Notes under the pieces: model-generated
What the model was told of the DNA's origin: nothing
The model's input: only the letters and a program-made list of their open reading frames with translations
Database searches by the model: none
Shown here: positions 1 through 7,977 of the stretch, piece after piece
Position numbering within the stretch: the stretch's first letter is position 1
How the letters are laid out: each line of letters opens with the position of its first letter
Program-made: the position numbers and the translations under genes
Source: Bog-473 sp963766995
GTDB taxonomy: Bacteria; Actinomycetota; Acidimicrobiia; Acidimicrobiales; RAAP-2
Reading direction: 5' to 3'
Assembly: GCA_963766995.1 (NCBI GenBank)
Contig: CAVYCE010000003.1
Coordinates: 1,178,001-1,242,000, forward strand
Length of the DNA: 64,000 nucleotides

Positions 1-236
1 AAGGCTTCCACTGTCTCGTCGGGCAGCCAGTTGCCGGTCTCGTCGAAGGCCTTCTGACCGGCGAGCACTTCCTTCCAGGCGACGGTGTGGCCGTGCTTGG
101 CGGCGGCGGCATCGAGGACCAGCTTGGCCGCGGGCCAGATGTCGACTCCCGTGCCGTCGCCCTCAATGAACGGAATGATCGGCTCGCTCGGCACGCTGAG
201 CGTTCCGTCGGACCCCATAGTGATGCGTTCTGCCAT
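1..236 (-). CDS. icd: NADP-dependent isocitrate dehydrogenase, N-terminal part (cut by window edge)
   Basis: The minus strand read from an ATG at 236 stays open to the window edge and encodes the first 78 residues of an isocitrate dehydrogenase. The segment PIIPFIEGDGTG (about residues 19-30) followed by DIWPAA, KAFDETGNWLPDET matches the N-terminal Rossmann-like region and the GDGTG turn of the Icd family. The enzyme oxidatively decarboxylates isocitrate to 2-oxoglutarate in the TCA cycle, in the cytoplasm. The catalytic and metal-binding residues lie outside the window. It is divergent from the CoA-transferase gene, with about 80 bases between the two starts. The identification rests on recognisable sequence; full length cannot be judged. 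Confidence 0.88.
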   Translation of the reverse strand, partial: MAERITMGSDGTLSVPSEPIIPFIEGDGTGVDIWPAAKLVLDAAAAKHGHTVAWKEVLAGQKAFDETGNWLPDETVEA

Positions 237-317
237 GGGGCCGATGCTACGGGGCGGGGCGGCGCTGTCCCAATTGATGGCACCAATTGCGGTGGTCGGA
301 GGCGTGGCCGGGGCAGG

Positions 318-1541
318 ATGGGCGGTATGGGCGCACTGGACGGCATCACGGTCATTGAGGCGGGACTGCTGGTGCAGGGTCCCCAGGCAGCGGCGACATT
401 GGGCGCATGGGGTGCCGAGGTGGTGAAGGTGGAGCTGCCGGGTTTCGGCGACCAGAGTCGGTGGCTGCCCCGAACTTCGGATGACCGCCGGTCGCCCTAT
501 TTCCTGGCGTGCAATCGAGGGAAGCGAAGCGCCACCGTCGATCTGCGTACGCCAGCCGGCCGTGAGGTGTTTCTTCGGTTGGCCGAAAAGGCCGACGTCA
601 TCATCACCAACTTCAAGCCGGGGACCATGGAGTCGTGGGGCCTCGGCTACGACGACGTGGCGGCCCGCAACCCGGGCGTGGTCTATGCCGCCGGCTCCAC
701 CTTCGGGCCACTCGGGGCTGATGCCGAGCGGGAGGGCGCCGACCTCAGCGGTCAGGCTGCGGGCGGCCTCATCAGCACCACCGGAGTGGACGGCAGCGAG
801 CCCACACCGGTGGGCGCCACGCTGGCCGACCACATCGCCTCCCAGAACATGGTGGCCGGGATCCTCGCTGCGCTCCTATCCCGCGGCCGCACCGGAGTGG
901 GCCAGCGGCTCGATACGTCACTGCTGGGTGGCCAGATCTGGGCCCAAGCCAGCGAGTACACCTCCTATCTGCTCTCGGGTGAGCTACCGGGGCGGGCCAA
1001 CCGCGGCAACTCGCTGGTGCCCGGCCTGTACGGCATGTTCACGACGGCCGACGGCCATATCGCCATCGTTGGCGTGGTGGCCTCGGCCCGAACCACACTC
1101 TTCGAGCTGGTGGGTCGACCCGACCTCACCGAGCAGTTCGCCCAGCTGTACTACTTCGATGCCGACAAGGCCAAGTTGTATCCGCAACTCGATGCCGCCT
1201 TCTCGACCCGCACCACGGCGGAATGGTGTGAGCTGCTACGCGCCGCCGGGGTGCGCCATGCGCCCGTGCGCAACTACGCCGACGTGGTGGACGATCCGAG
1301 CTGCTGGGAGAACGGCTACTTCGTCATGAGCGGAACCGGCGGCAGAGACGGCGACGTTGACGGCGGTAGTGATGGCCAGGCCGAAGAGCGGGTCGTGGGC
1401 TCTCCCGTCGGCTTCAGCGGCACCCCGGCCCGCGTGCTCGGCCCCGCGCCCGAACTGGGGCAGCACACTGAAGAAGTGTTGCTTGAGGCTGGCTTCAGCT
1501 GGGAGGAGATCGCCGTACTTTCCGAGCAAGGCGCTATCTGA
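318..1541 (+). CDS. class III CoA-transferase (CaiB/BaiF family)
   Basis: A 407-residue protein of the usual length for family III CoA-transferases, which move CoA between carboxylic acids through an aspartyl-CoA thioester. The N-terminus (ITVIEAG, then LGAWGAEVVKVE) is the family's Rossmann part. Asp171 in the segment LADHIAS is the likely catalytic aspartate, close to Asp169 of formyl-CoA transferase. NRGKRS at about 66-71 and the segment around KPGTMESWGLGYDDV fit the CoA-binding region. The open frame continues upstream to 87, but that extension overlaps the divergent icd start and is not family-like; ATG 318 or ATG 327 is more plausible. No strong ribosome-binding site is visible. The substrate cannot be deduced. 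Confidence 0.85.
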   Translation: MGGMGALDGITVIEAGLLVQGPQAAATLGAWGAEVVKVELPGFGDQSRWLPRTSDDRRSPYFLACNRGKRSATVDLRTPAGREVFLRLAEKADVIITNFKPGTMESWGLGYDDVAARNPGVVYAAGSTFGPLGADAEREGADLSGQAAGGLISTTGVDGSEPTPVGATLADHIASQNMVAGILAALLSRGRTGVGQRLDTSLLGGQIWAQASEYTSYLLSGELPGRANRGNSLVPGLYGMFTTADGHIAIVGVVASARTTLFELVGRPDLTEQFAQLYYFDADKAKLYPQLDAAFSTRTTAEWCELLRAAGVRHAPVRNYADVVDDPSCWENGYFVMSGTGGRDGDVDGGSDGQAEERVVGSPVGFSGTPARVLGPAPELGQHTEEVLLEAGFSWEEIAVLSEQGAI

Positions 1542-1573
1542 AGAGCGGTCCTCCTCATTGCGCACCCACTCCA

Positions 1574-2071
1574 TTGGGTGCTCGCCGCCGGTCCCCTCTG
1601 GCACCCGCGTGCGCCGCTGACCGCGGCAATTGTCAGTGGAGGTGCGCGAGAGCCAGAGAACGGGCAATCTGGGCGCATGACATCCACTCCGAATGCGTTG
1701 CCGACATCGCTCCGGACTCGTCCATAAGCATTCGATCTACGCAGCCGGGACCGCCGCGGCGCATCGATGGATACACAATCGGAGCAGTGCCCAACATCGA
1801 TGGTCCGGGACCGCACGGTGGTGAGATGCATCCCGACGGCGACGAGTTCCTGTACATCGTCAACGGGGTGATGGAATTGATTCTTGACGATGGTGACGAA
1901 CGGGCGGTTGGCGTCGAGACGAAGGTGCTCCTTGGCTCCGGCGACGCTTACGTCGTCCCACGCGGAGTATGGCATCGGCTCGAAGCGGTCGAGCCCAGTT
2001 ACCTCATCCATGTCACACCCGGGCCGAATGGTGACCATCGACCGCGTCTTTCGGCCCCGATTTCCAAATGA
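1574..2071 (+). CDS. single-domain cupin protein
   Basis: About 110 C-terminal residues form a cupin: the metal motif GEMHPDGDEFLYIVNG, with His and Glu in the usual spacing, then GSGDAYVVPRGVWHRLE with the second-motif His. Such small cupins bind a metal ion and can be isomerases, dioxygenases or sugar-binding proteins; no specific role can be assigned. The first 50 residues of the longest frame are Arg/Cys-rich and do not look like protein from this family. No good start with a ribosome-binding site is seen in frame; ATG 1677 is well placed but opens a different frame that stops after 16 codons. The true start is therefore unresolved and the 5' end may be damaged. It lies tail-to-tail with metF. 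Confidence 0.6.
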   Translation: MGARRRSPLAPACAADRGNCQWRCARARERAIWAHDIHSECVADIAPDSSISIRSTQPGPPRRIDGYTIGAVPNIDGPGPHGGEMHPDGDEFLYIVNGVMELILDDGDERAVGVETKVLLGSGDAYVVPRGVWHRLEAVEPSYLIHVTPGPNGDHRPRLSAPISK

Positions 2072-2089
2072 GCGGTCCGGCTAGTCGGC

Positions 2090-2947
2090 CTACCCCAACC
2101 CCAGAGCGGCATAGATCTCACGCGTCGCCGTCGAGGTGTTGAAGGTATAGAAGTGCAGTCCCGGCACGCCGGTAGCGAGTAGGTCGGCACAAAGCTCGGT
2201 GGCCAGCTCCACTCCGACCTTGCGCACGGCCTCGGCACCACCGATCTCGTCGGCGGCGCGCAGGCGATCCTGCATCCAGTTCGGCGCGCCGGCACCCATC
2301 GCCTCCAGTCGACCCATGGTCGAGAGCGAGGTCACGGGCAGGATCCCGGGCAGCACCGGCGTAGAGACACCCCGCTCGGACAGGTCGGCCATCAGGCCCT
2401 GGTACTCGGTCGCTTCGAAGAAGAACTGGGTGACGCCGAAGTCGGCTAGGGCCAGCTTGGCGGCGAGGAAGTCGCGGTCGCTGGGACGGTTGGGCGAGCG
2501 GGGATGGCACGCCGGGTGGGCGGCCACGCCGATGGAGAACCCACCGATGGCACGGGCCAGTTCCACGAGCTCGGCGGCATAGGCCAGCTCCCCCGGTGCA
2601 CTCGAGGGATCCGACGGCGGATCGCCACCCAACGCCATCAGGTTCTCCACGCCGGCCTTGCGCAATGACACCAGAATGTCAGCCAGCTCGAGCCGGGTGT
2701 GAGCCACGCAGATCAGGTGGGCCATCGGATTGAGCGAGGTGGTGTGCAGCATGCCGCTCACCAAGTCGAAGGTGCGCTGCCGCGACTCAGCGCCGCCGCG
2801 GTAGGTCACCGACACGAAGTGCGGATTGAGTGGCTGCAGCTCGCCGATGGTGCGAGCCAACGTGGCCAACTCCGCGTCGTTCTTGGGAGGGAAGAATTCG
2901 AAGGAGAAGGTCTGACCGGCCGCCAGTTGCTCTTCAATTCGCGTCAT
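2090..2947 (-). CDS. metF: 5,10-methylenetetrahydrofolate reductase
   Basis: Reduces 5,10-methylene-THF to 5-methyl-THF using FAD and NAD(P)H, supplying methyl groups for methionine synthesis. The 285-residue length fits bacterial MetF. Family marks are FSFEFFPPK (residues 14-22, with catalytic Glu17), the FAD/folate segment NLMALGGDPP (102-111), and FFFEATEY followed by LPGILPV in the second half of the TIM barrel. The ATG start overlaps the stop of the upstream cupin gene (ATGA), so the two are probably translationally coupled. FolD further upstream makes the neighbouring folate intermediate, so the gene sits in a one-carbon neighbourhood. Confidence 0.95.
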   Translation of the reverse strand: MTRIEEQLAAGQTFSFEFFPPKNDAELATLARTIGELQPLNPHFVSVTYRGGAESRQRTFDLVSGMLHTTSLNPMAHLICVAHTRLELADILVSLRKAGVENLMALGGDPPSDPSSAPGELAYAAELVELARAIGGFSIGVAAHPACHPRSPNRPSDRDFLAAKLALADFGVTQFFFEATEYQGLMADLSERGVSTPVLPGILPVTSLSTMGRLEAMGAGAPNWMQDRLRAADEIGGAEAVRKVGVELATELCADLLATGVPGLHFYTFNTSTATREIYAALGLG

Positions 2948-3342
2948 GGGGTTGCTGTCTCGGACCCGGCACCGGAACCGGATGCCGTCTCGACGCGCCC
3001 GTAGTCGTCCTCCAACCGCTCGATGTCATCCTCGCCGAAGTAGGTCCCGTGCTGCACTTCAATCAGGACGACGTCGTCGGGACCCACGCTGGCGATGCGA
3101 TGGGCGCCCTTGAGCGGGATATCGATGGCCTGGCCTGGCCCGAGTGTGTGCACGGTGCCATCGAGAGTGACCTCGGCCGTGCCGGCCACGATGAACCAGT
3201 GCTCGGCCCTCTGCGAGTGGCGCTGGTAGCTCAGCCGCTTTCCCGGGTGGACCACCAGGCGCTTGACCTTGTGGTCGGCCTTGTCGTCGCTCAGTACGGT
3301 GTAGTTGCCCCACGGTCGCTCGGAATACTCGCCGTCGCTCAC
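2944..3342 (-). CDS. type II phosphomannose isomerase-like cupin protein
   Basis: A 132-residue cupin closely resembling the C-terminal domain of bifunctional mannose-1-phosphate guanylyltransferase/mannose-6-phosphate isomerase (ManC type): RPWGNYTVL near the start, KRLVVHPGKRLSYQRH (metal-binding His pair), EHWFIVAGTAEV, and IEVQHGTYFGEDDIERLEDDYGR at the end. In ManC this domain interconverts mannose-6-phosphate and fructose-6-phosphate; whether the stand-alone domain does so is inference. It overlaps metF by four bases, which has no obvious biochemical logic. The last 12 residues are a Ser/Thr/Gly-rich tail. Confidence 0.82.
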   Translation of the reverse strand: MSDGEYSERPWGNYTVLSDDKADHKVKRLVVHPGKRLSYQRHSQRAEHWFIVAGTAEVTLDGTVHTLGPGQAIDIPLKGAHRIASVGPDDVVLIEVQHGTYFGEDDIERLEDDYGRVETASGSGAGSETATP

Positions 3343-3406
3343 ATTCCCTCCCTGTCTGGTGATGTGATGCTCATAATCGGTTCGCAGTGCTCAAAAACGT
3401 ACGAGT

Positions 3407-4270
3407 TCACGAGGCCCGCTCGGCCGCCCGCACCGCATTGCGCAAGAGCATGGCACGGGTCATCGGACCTACGCCCCCGAGACGGGGCGTCATCCAGCCC
3501 GCCACTTCGGCCACGTCTTCATGCACATCGGACAGCAGCTTCTTGCCCTCCCAACTGGTGCCAGCACCCACCACGGCCGCGCCGGGCTTGATCATGTCCG
3601 GCGTCACCAACCCCGCCTGGCCGGCGGCGGCCACCACGACGTCGCCTGATCGAACAATGGCCGCAAACTCGGCGCTATCACGAACGCCCGTGTGCACCAC
3701 GGTGACGGCGGCATTGCATCCAGGCCGCTTCATGGCCAAGAGCAGCGCCAGGGGCCGGCCGATGGTGAGCCCGCGCCCGATGACGACCACATGGCGGCCT
3801 TCCACCGGCACGTCGTACGCGTGCAGGAGATCGACGATGCCAGCCGGCGTACATGGCAGCGGCCCGGGTGCGCCCATGACCAGACGGCCCAGGCTGACCG
3901 GGTGCAGTCCGTCCACGTCCTTGGCCGGGTCAACGGTCATGAGCGCCTGCTCTTCATTCAGGTCCGGCGGCAGCGGCAACTGCACAAGATACGCGTTCAC
4001 CCTGAGGTCCTCGTTGAAGCGCCGGATGACCGCCATCACTTCTTCCTGTGTGGCCGAGGCGGGGAGGTGCTCCCCCACCGACTCCATGCCCACCTTGGCG
4101 CAGTCCTCGTGCTTCATGGCCACGTAGCGCTCGCTGGGTCCATCGTCGCCGACCAGGACCGTCCCCAGGCCCACACTGATGCCTTCCCCGCGCAAACGGG
4201 CTACCCGGTCGGCCACTTCGGCCCGCACCCGGGCGGCCACGGCCTCGCCGTCAAGGACGATCGCCGTCAT
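3407..4270 (-). CDS. folD: bifunctional methylenetetrahydrofolate dehydrogenase / methenyl-THF cyclohydrolase
   Basis: Converts 5,10-methylene-THF to 10-formyl-THF, the formyl donor used by PurN and PurH encoded next to it. The 287-residue length is normal. YVAMK (49-53) contains the Tyr-x3-Lys catalytic pair. VIGRGLTIGRPLA is the dinucleotide loop (usually GRSxxVGxP), and CTPAGIVDLL, DVDGLHPVSLG and GGVGPMTRAMLLRN are family signatures. A second lysine common after the catalytic one is Glu here. The ATG at 4270 lies at the end of a run of five 14-bp tandem units that fills the gap from purH, and each unit offers another ATG; see the repeat entry. Confidence 0.95.
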   Translation of the reverse strand: MTAIVLDGEAVAARVRAEVADRVARLRGEGISVGLGTVLVGDDGPSERYVAMKHEDCAKVGMESVGEHLPASATQEEVMAVIRRFNEDLRVNAYLVQLPLPPDLNEEQALMTVDPAKDVDGLHPVSLGRLVMGAPGPLPCTPAGIVDLLHAYDVPVEGRHVVVIGRGLTIGRPLALLLAMKRPGCNAAVTVVHTGVRDSAEFAAIVRSGDVVVAAAGQAGLVTPDMIKPGAAVVGAGTSWEGKKLLSDVHEDVAEVAGWMTPRLGGVGPMTRAMLLRNAVRAAERAS

Positions 4271-4340
4271 GAGTAAGCCGTCATGAGTAAGCCGTCATGA
4301 GTAAGCCGTCATGAGTTACTTGGCATGAGTTGGCTGCCAT
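4271..4340 (-). repeat. five 14-bp tandem units filling the purH-folD junction
   Basis: On the minus strand five 14-base units run head to tail from the purH stop codon to the folD start codon: units at 4340-4327, 4326-4313, 4312-4299, 4298-4285 and 4284-4271. The last three are identical (ATGACGGCTTACTC); the first two are diverged but keep ATG at the start and ACTC at the end. The folD start continues the same phase (ATGACGGC). Units 2-5 each encode a five-codon ORF ending in TGA that overlaps the ATG of the next unit, so four mini-ORFs lead stepwise into folD. The first unit's ATG overlaps the purH TGA. Confidence 0.9.
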
Positions 4341-5893
4341 CAGTGGCGGAAGTGACGCTCACCCGTGAGCACCATGGCGATACCGGCCTCGTTCGCCGCA
4401 GCGATGATCTCCTCGTCCTTCACTGAGCCTCCGGGCTGAGCCACGGCAGCGACCCCGGCATCGGCCAGGACCAGCAGCCCATCGGGGAAGGGGAAGAAGG
4501 CGTCGCTGGCGGCGGCCCCTCCCTTGGCTCGCTCACCCGCCTTCTGCACGGCGATCTCGGCTGCCACCACCCTCGACTGCTGCCCCGCGCCGACCCCTAC
4601 CGCCTGGCCGCCGGTCACGATGCCGATGGCATTGGAGGTGGTACGCCCGGTCACCCGCCAGGCCAGCTGCAGATCGACCCACTCCTCATCGGTGGGGACC
4701 CGGGTGGTCACTACCTGCCAGGTGGAGCGGGGAGACATGAATACATCGAGGTCCTGAACCAGCACGCTGGTACCCAGACTCCGCAGCTGGCGCACCGCCG
4801 TTTCAGGCGCCGGGCCGGAGAGGAGCCGGGTGGCTTTTCGGCGAGACGTCAACTTCTCCAGTGCTGCCGGCTCGTAGGAGGCAGCGATGATGACGTCGGC
4901 CTGTGGACCGGCAGCGATGGCGTCGGCCACCTCTTCGGTCACTATCCCACCGATGGCAACCACCCCGCCGAAGGCGGACTGAACATCACATTCCAGCGCG
5001 CGCTCGTAGGCGGTGACGAGATCGTCGGCCACGGCAGCACCGCACGGATTGGCGTGTTTGATGATGGCGACAGCCGGCTGACCCGCATCGGCGGTCAGCT
5101 CGTGCACCAGACGCCAGGCCGCGTCGCCGTCGAAGAGGTTGAGATACGACAGCTCCTTGCCGCCGTGCTGTTCCAAGTTGTCCCACCAACTGGTGGTGCC
5201 GGCCGTGCGGTAGCGAGCGCCACGCTGGTGTGGGTTTTCGCCGTAGCGCAATACGCCGGTGCGCTCGAGCGTGAGATGCAGGGTCTGTGGCAGCGCCGAG
5301 CCCAGCGCGGCCTCGTCGGGGTCGGTCCCCTCGACCGGCGCCGGTCCTCCTTCGTCCAGCCAAGCCACAATGGCGGCGTCATAGGCGGCCGTGTGGGCGA
5401 AGGCGGCTCGGGCCAGACGGCGCTTGGTGGCGGCCGACAGCGTGCCGGCGCCGCGCAGCTCCTCGAGGACCACGTCGTAGTCGGCTGGCGAGGTAACGAC
5501 GCCAACGTGTTCGTGGTTCTTGGCTGCGCTGCGCACCATGGAGGGGCCGCCAATGTCGATCAATTCGATGGAAGGGTCAGAGGAGAAGGGGTAAAGGTTG
5601 GTGACGACGAGATCGATGGGATCGATGGCATTGGCTTCGAGGTCGGCCATGTGACCGGGCTCGTTGCGGTTGGCCAAAATGCCGCCGTGAATTTTGGGGT
5701 GGAGGGTCTTGACCCGGCCGCCCAGCATTTCGGGAGAGCCCGTGACCTCAGCCACCTGGCGATGGGCGATACCGGCCTCAGTAAGAGCGGTGGAAGTGTT
5801 GCCACTGGCCACCAGGTCCCAGCCAAGGTCCGACAGACCCTGGGCCAGCTGCACCAATCCGTCCTTGTCGTACACCGACAGCAGCGCTCTCAC
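4340..5893 (-). CDS. purH: bifunctional AICAR formyltransferase / IMP cyclohydrolase
   Basis: Catalyses the last two steps of de novo IMP synthesis: formylation of AICAR with 10-formyl-THF, then ring closure. The cyclohydrolase half shows ALLSVYDK at the N-terminus and RVKTLHPKIHGGIL; the transferase half shows IIKHANPCGAAV with the essential Lys-His pair and FFPFPDGL near the end; the C-terminus is GERHFRH. The start is GTG 5893, which overlaps the purN stop (GTGA) and has a strong GAGGAGG site about eight bases upstream; a longer frame to 5920 would run into purN. The product is 517 residues, normal for PurH. Its place between purN and folD is a coherent purine/one-carbon unit. Confidence 0.96.
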   Translation of the reverse strand: MRALLSVYDKDGLVQLAQGLSDLGWDLVASGNTSTALTEAGIAHRQVAEVTGSPEMLGGRVKTLHPKIHGGILANRNEPGHMADLEANAIDPIDLVVTNLYPFSSDPSIELIDIGGPSMVRSAAKNHEHVGVVTSPADYDVVLEELRGAGTLSAATKRRLARAAFAHTAAYDAAIVAWLDEGGPAPVEGTDPDEAALGSALPQTLHLTLERTGVLRYGENPHQRGARYRTAGTTSWWDNLEQHGGKELSYLNLFDGDAAWRLVHELTADAGQPAVAIIKHANPCGAAVADDLVTAYERALECDVQSAFGGVVAIGGIVTEEVADAIAAGPQADVIIAASYEPAALEKLTSRRKATRLLSGPAPETAVRQLRSLGTSVLVQDLDVFMSPRSTWQVVTTRVPTDEEWVDLQLAWRVTGRTTSNAIGIVTGGQAVGVGAGQQSRVVAAEIAVQKAGERAKGGAAASDAFFPFPDGLLVLADAGVAAVAQPGGSVKDEEIIAAANEAGIAMVLTGERHFRH

Positions 5894-6519
5894 GCGCGTA
5901 CCTCCTCGTTGGTCTCCCACTGGGGTGCAGTTGGAGAAGTGATCGATCGTCCGGCCTCGAGCTCGGCCAGGGCCCAGGCCAGTGTGGCCGGATAAAGGTT
6001 CCGCTCCACCACCTTGATGCGCTCGTGCAGCGTCTCCTCAGTGTCCTCGGGCAGTACGAGCACGGCCTGTTGGGCCAAAATCGGCCCGGCGTCCATTTCG
6101 AGGGTGGCCAGGTGCACGGTGCAGCCGGTCTCTGTGACGCCGGCGGCCAGGGCGTCACGCACCCCGTGCCAGCCTGGGAAGAGGGGCAGCAGGGCGGGGT
6201 GCGTGTTCACGATGAGATTCGGAAACGCTGAATGGACGCGCTGGCTCAACACAGTGCCGAATCCGGCCATGGCCACCAGATCGACCTGCTCGGCCACCAG
6301 CGCGGCCGTGAGGGTCAGGGTGTACCCGTCACGGTCGAACTCCGGGCCATAACCGCCGTAGACCTTGCGGTCGATGAGCTGGCCATCGACCCCGTACTCC
6401 TGGGCCACGTCGAGGGCCGCGCAGGGGCGATCAGTGATGACCGTGGTGACCGGGAGGTGTGACTCGAACATGGATCGGAGGATCGTTCCACTGCCCGATA
6501 CCAGGACCGCCATGCGCAC
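5890..6519 (-). CDS. purN: phosphoribosylglycinamide formyltransferase
   Basis: Transfers the formyl group of 10-formyl-THF to GAR, the third step of purine synthesis. The protein has 209 residues. MAVLVSGSGTIL is the N-terminal phosphate-binding strand-loop, NTHPALLPLFPG holds the catalytic Asn and His of the family motif NxHPxLLP, and EMDAGPIL supplies the catalytic Asp. The likely start is GTG 6519 or ATG 6513, two codons later. The 3' end overlaps purH by four bases. Confidence 0.95.
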   Translation of the reverse strand: MRMAVLVSGSGTILRSMFESHLPVTTVITDRPCAALDVAQEYGVDGQLIDRKVYGGYGPEFDRDGYTLTLTAALVAEQVDLVAMAGFGTVLSQRVHSAFPNLIVNTHPALLPLFPGWHGVRDALAAGVTETGCTVHLATLEMDAGPILAQQAVLVLPEDTEETLHERIKVVERNLYPATLAWALAELEAGRSITSPTAPQWETNEEVRA

Positions 6520-6590
6520 AGCCGTCAGGCTACTCAGCCGATGGATGGTGCTTTTGCGGCCGACAACGCGGCTTGGGGCTGCCGCCGTCC

Positions 6591-7829
6591 CTATCCCCCA
6601 GGCGGTGGGCGGCCCGCCCGAGCGAGGTCTTGATTGCGCAGCCGGTTATGGAAGCCGCAAAGCATTCGTCCGTTCTCCTGCGTGGTCAGCCCACCATGGG
6701 CGTACATGTCGATGTGATCCACCTGGCAATCGAGCGCGGGCTCCTCGCAGAAGTCGTGGATGCACTGCCGATCTCGCAACTCAATGGCCCGGCGGGTGGC
6801 GCCAGTAAAGAGCCGCGACTGCACGGAAACTTCGATGCGGGTGCCCGGCGTGAAGATGGCCCGCTCGAAATAGGCCGAGTCGAACCAGGGGAAGAGTGCA
6901 CCAGTGGCAATGGGCCTCCCCTCTTCCAGCTGGCAGATGCGTCCGTGCAGCGATTCGTAGCCCACCAATACCGAGAACAACGGCTCCGGCCGGCGACCGT
7001 CGGCTGGCGCCATGCGGCTGCGCGTCGCCATCTCGACCAGGGCATCGCAGCGCCGCTGCGCCGAGGTGCGGTCCAGTTCATGGGCCTTTGGCTCGCGTCC
7101 CAATCGCTCCCTAGCCGCCGCCCAATCAGCCTCGAACAATCCTTTTTCCAAGCGCTTCAACTCCCTCGAGACGATGGTCCCCGAGATCGGGTCGAGGGTC
7201 ATTCCGCCGAGCCACATCCCCTCGATAGTCGGCTCGAGATACACATCCCTCCGGGCCCGCCTCTCCTCCTCGGTGGCGTCACAGCCATCGGGATCGGCCA
7301 ACTGCTCCCAGTAGGCCAGGGCTTGCGCAAATTGGTTGAACTGGAGCTTCTGGGCCTGCTCCACCAGCACGGCCTCGTCGCGCTCCAGGGGAGCCTCGGT
7401 CACTCCCTTGTGCTTCGAGGCGATGAGCCGCACCTGCTCGGAAGAGATGCTCCCCTCCTGGAAGGCTTCGGCAGTGTGGTCGAGGTGGCGCAGCACCCGG
7501 CCGACCTTGATCCGCCGCTGCGCCTGCCCCCGAGGCAAGCGACATTTGGTCGAGATCCACGCCGCCGGCGTCTTGGCCCCGTCCGCCGCCCAGGCGCCAC
7601 CCTCGTCGAACTCGGCCGTGGCCTGGCACAGGAAGGCATCGAGCCGGTTCATGGCCACTTGGAGCTCGACGATCGAGTCGGGGTCGGCACACGCCGCAGG
7701 CCCCTCGTCGAACAGCTCGTCCAGCGCCTGGCGCAGTTGGGAAATGCCCACGCCACTATCGAAGCATGAGGGTGTGACATCGCCCCGGCCCATCCCCCGG
7801 CCCATCCCCCGGCCCATCCCCAGGCCCAT
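6591..7829 (-). CDS. DUF222 domain protein with C-terminal HNH endonuclease domain
   Basis: The central part (SIVELQVAMNRLDAFLCQATAEF, then RLPRGQAQRRI and ISSEQVRLIAS) is the DUF222 helical region that is abundant and multicopy in actinobacteria. The last 60 residues form an HNH nuclease: RDRQCIHDFC, then CQVDHIDMYAHGG, then NGRMLCGFHN, with paired cysteines for zinc and the His-Asn-His core intact. The biological role of this family is not established; many copies associate with mobile DNA. The start is uncertain: the frame is open to 7958, and four 12-bp tandem units at 7783-7830 supply four in-frame ATGs (a Met-Gly-Arg-Gly repeat). I chose the first of these, 7829. Confidence 0.78.
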   Translation of the reverse strand: MGLGMGRGMGRGMGRGDVTPSCFDSGVGISQLRQALDELFDEGPAACADPDSIVELQVAMNRLDAFLCQATAEFDEGGAWAADGAKTPAAWISTKCRLPRGQAQRRIKVGRVLRHLDHTAEAFQEGSISSEQVRLIASKHKGVTEAPLERDEAVLVEQAQKLQFNQFAQALAYWEQLADPDGCDATEEERRARRDVYLEPTIEGMWLGGMTLDPISGTIVSRELKRLEKGLFEADWAAARERLGREPKAHELDRTSAQRRCDALVEMATRSRMAPADGRRPEPLFSVLVGYESLHGRICQLEEGRPIATGALFPWFDSAYFERAIFTPGTRIEVSVQSRLFTGATRRAIELRDRQCIHDFCEEPALDCQVDHIDMYAHGGLTTQENGRMLCGFHNRLRNQDLARAGRPPPGG

Positions 7830-7830
7830 C
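7783..7830 (-). repeat. 12-bp tandem repeat (four units) at the HNH gene start
   Basis: Plus-strand unit CCCCGGCCCATC at 7783, 7795 and 7807, and a one-base variant at 7819. On the coding (minus) strand each unit gives an ATG preceded by a GGGG run, in the same frame because 12 is a multiple of three. The repeat either codes for a Gly/Met/Arg N-terminal stretch or forms a ladder of alternative starts. Confidence 0.9.
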
Positions 7831-7977
7831 CCCCGGCTCGCCCCAACAATTCCCGGTCCGTCCAAAGTTTTCACTCGGAAAGACCACCCTCTGTCACAAC
7901 CATCTGCCACCATGCGAAGAGAGAAGAACCGACCCGGTGAGCCACAAGGCGGACCCACCGGTCAAGGAGGTAGCTGT

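Noticed and set aside
4263..4318. Regular repeats considered as a CRISPR array.
   Set aside because: The units are 14 bp with no spacers and no cas genes; they are simple tandem repeats.
6459..7769. Plus-strand open frame of 436 codons opposite the HNH gene.
   Set aside because: Composition is low in typical protein motifs, and the minus-strand DUF222-HNH protein explains the conservation.
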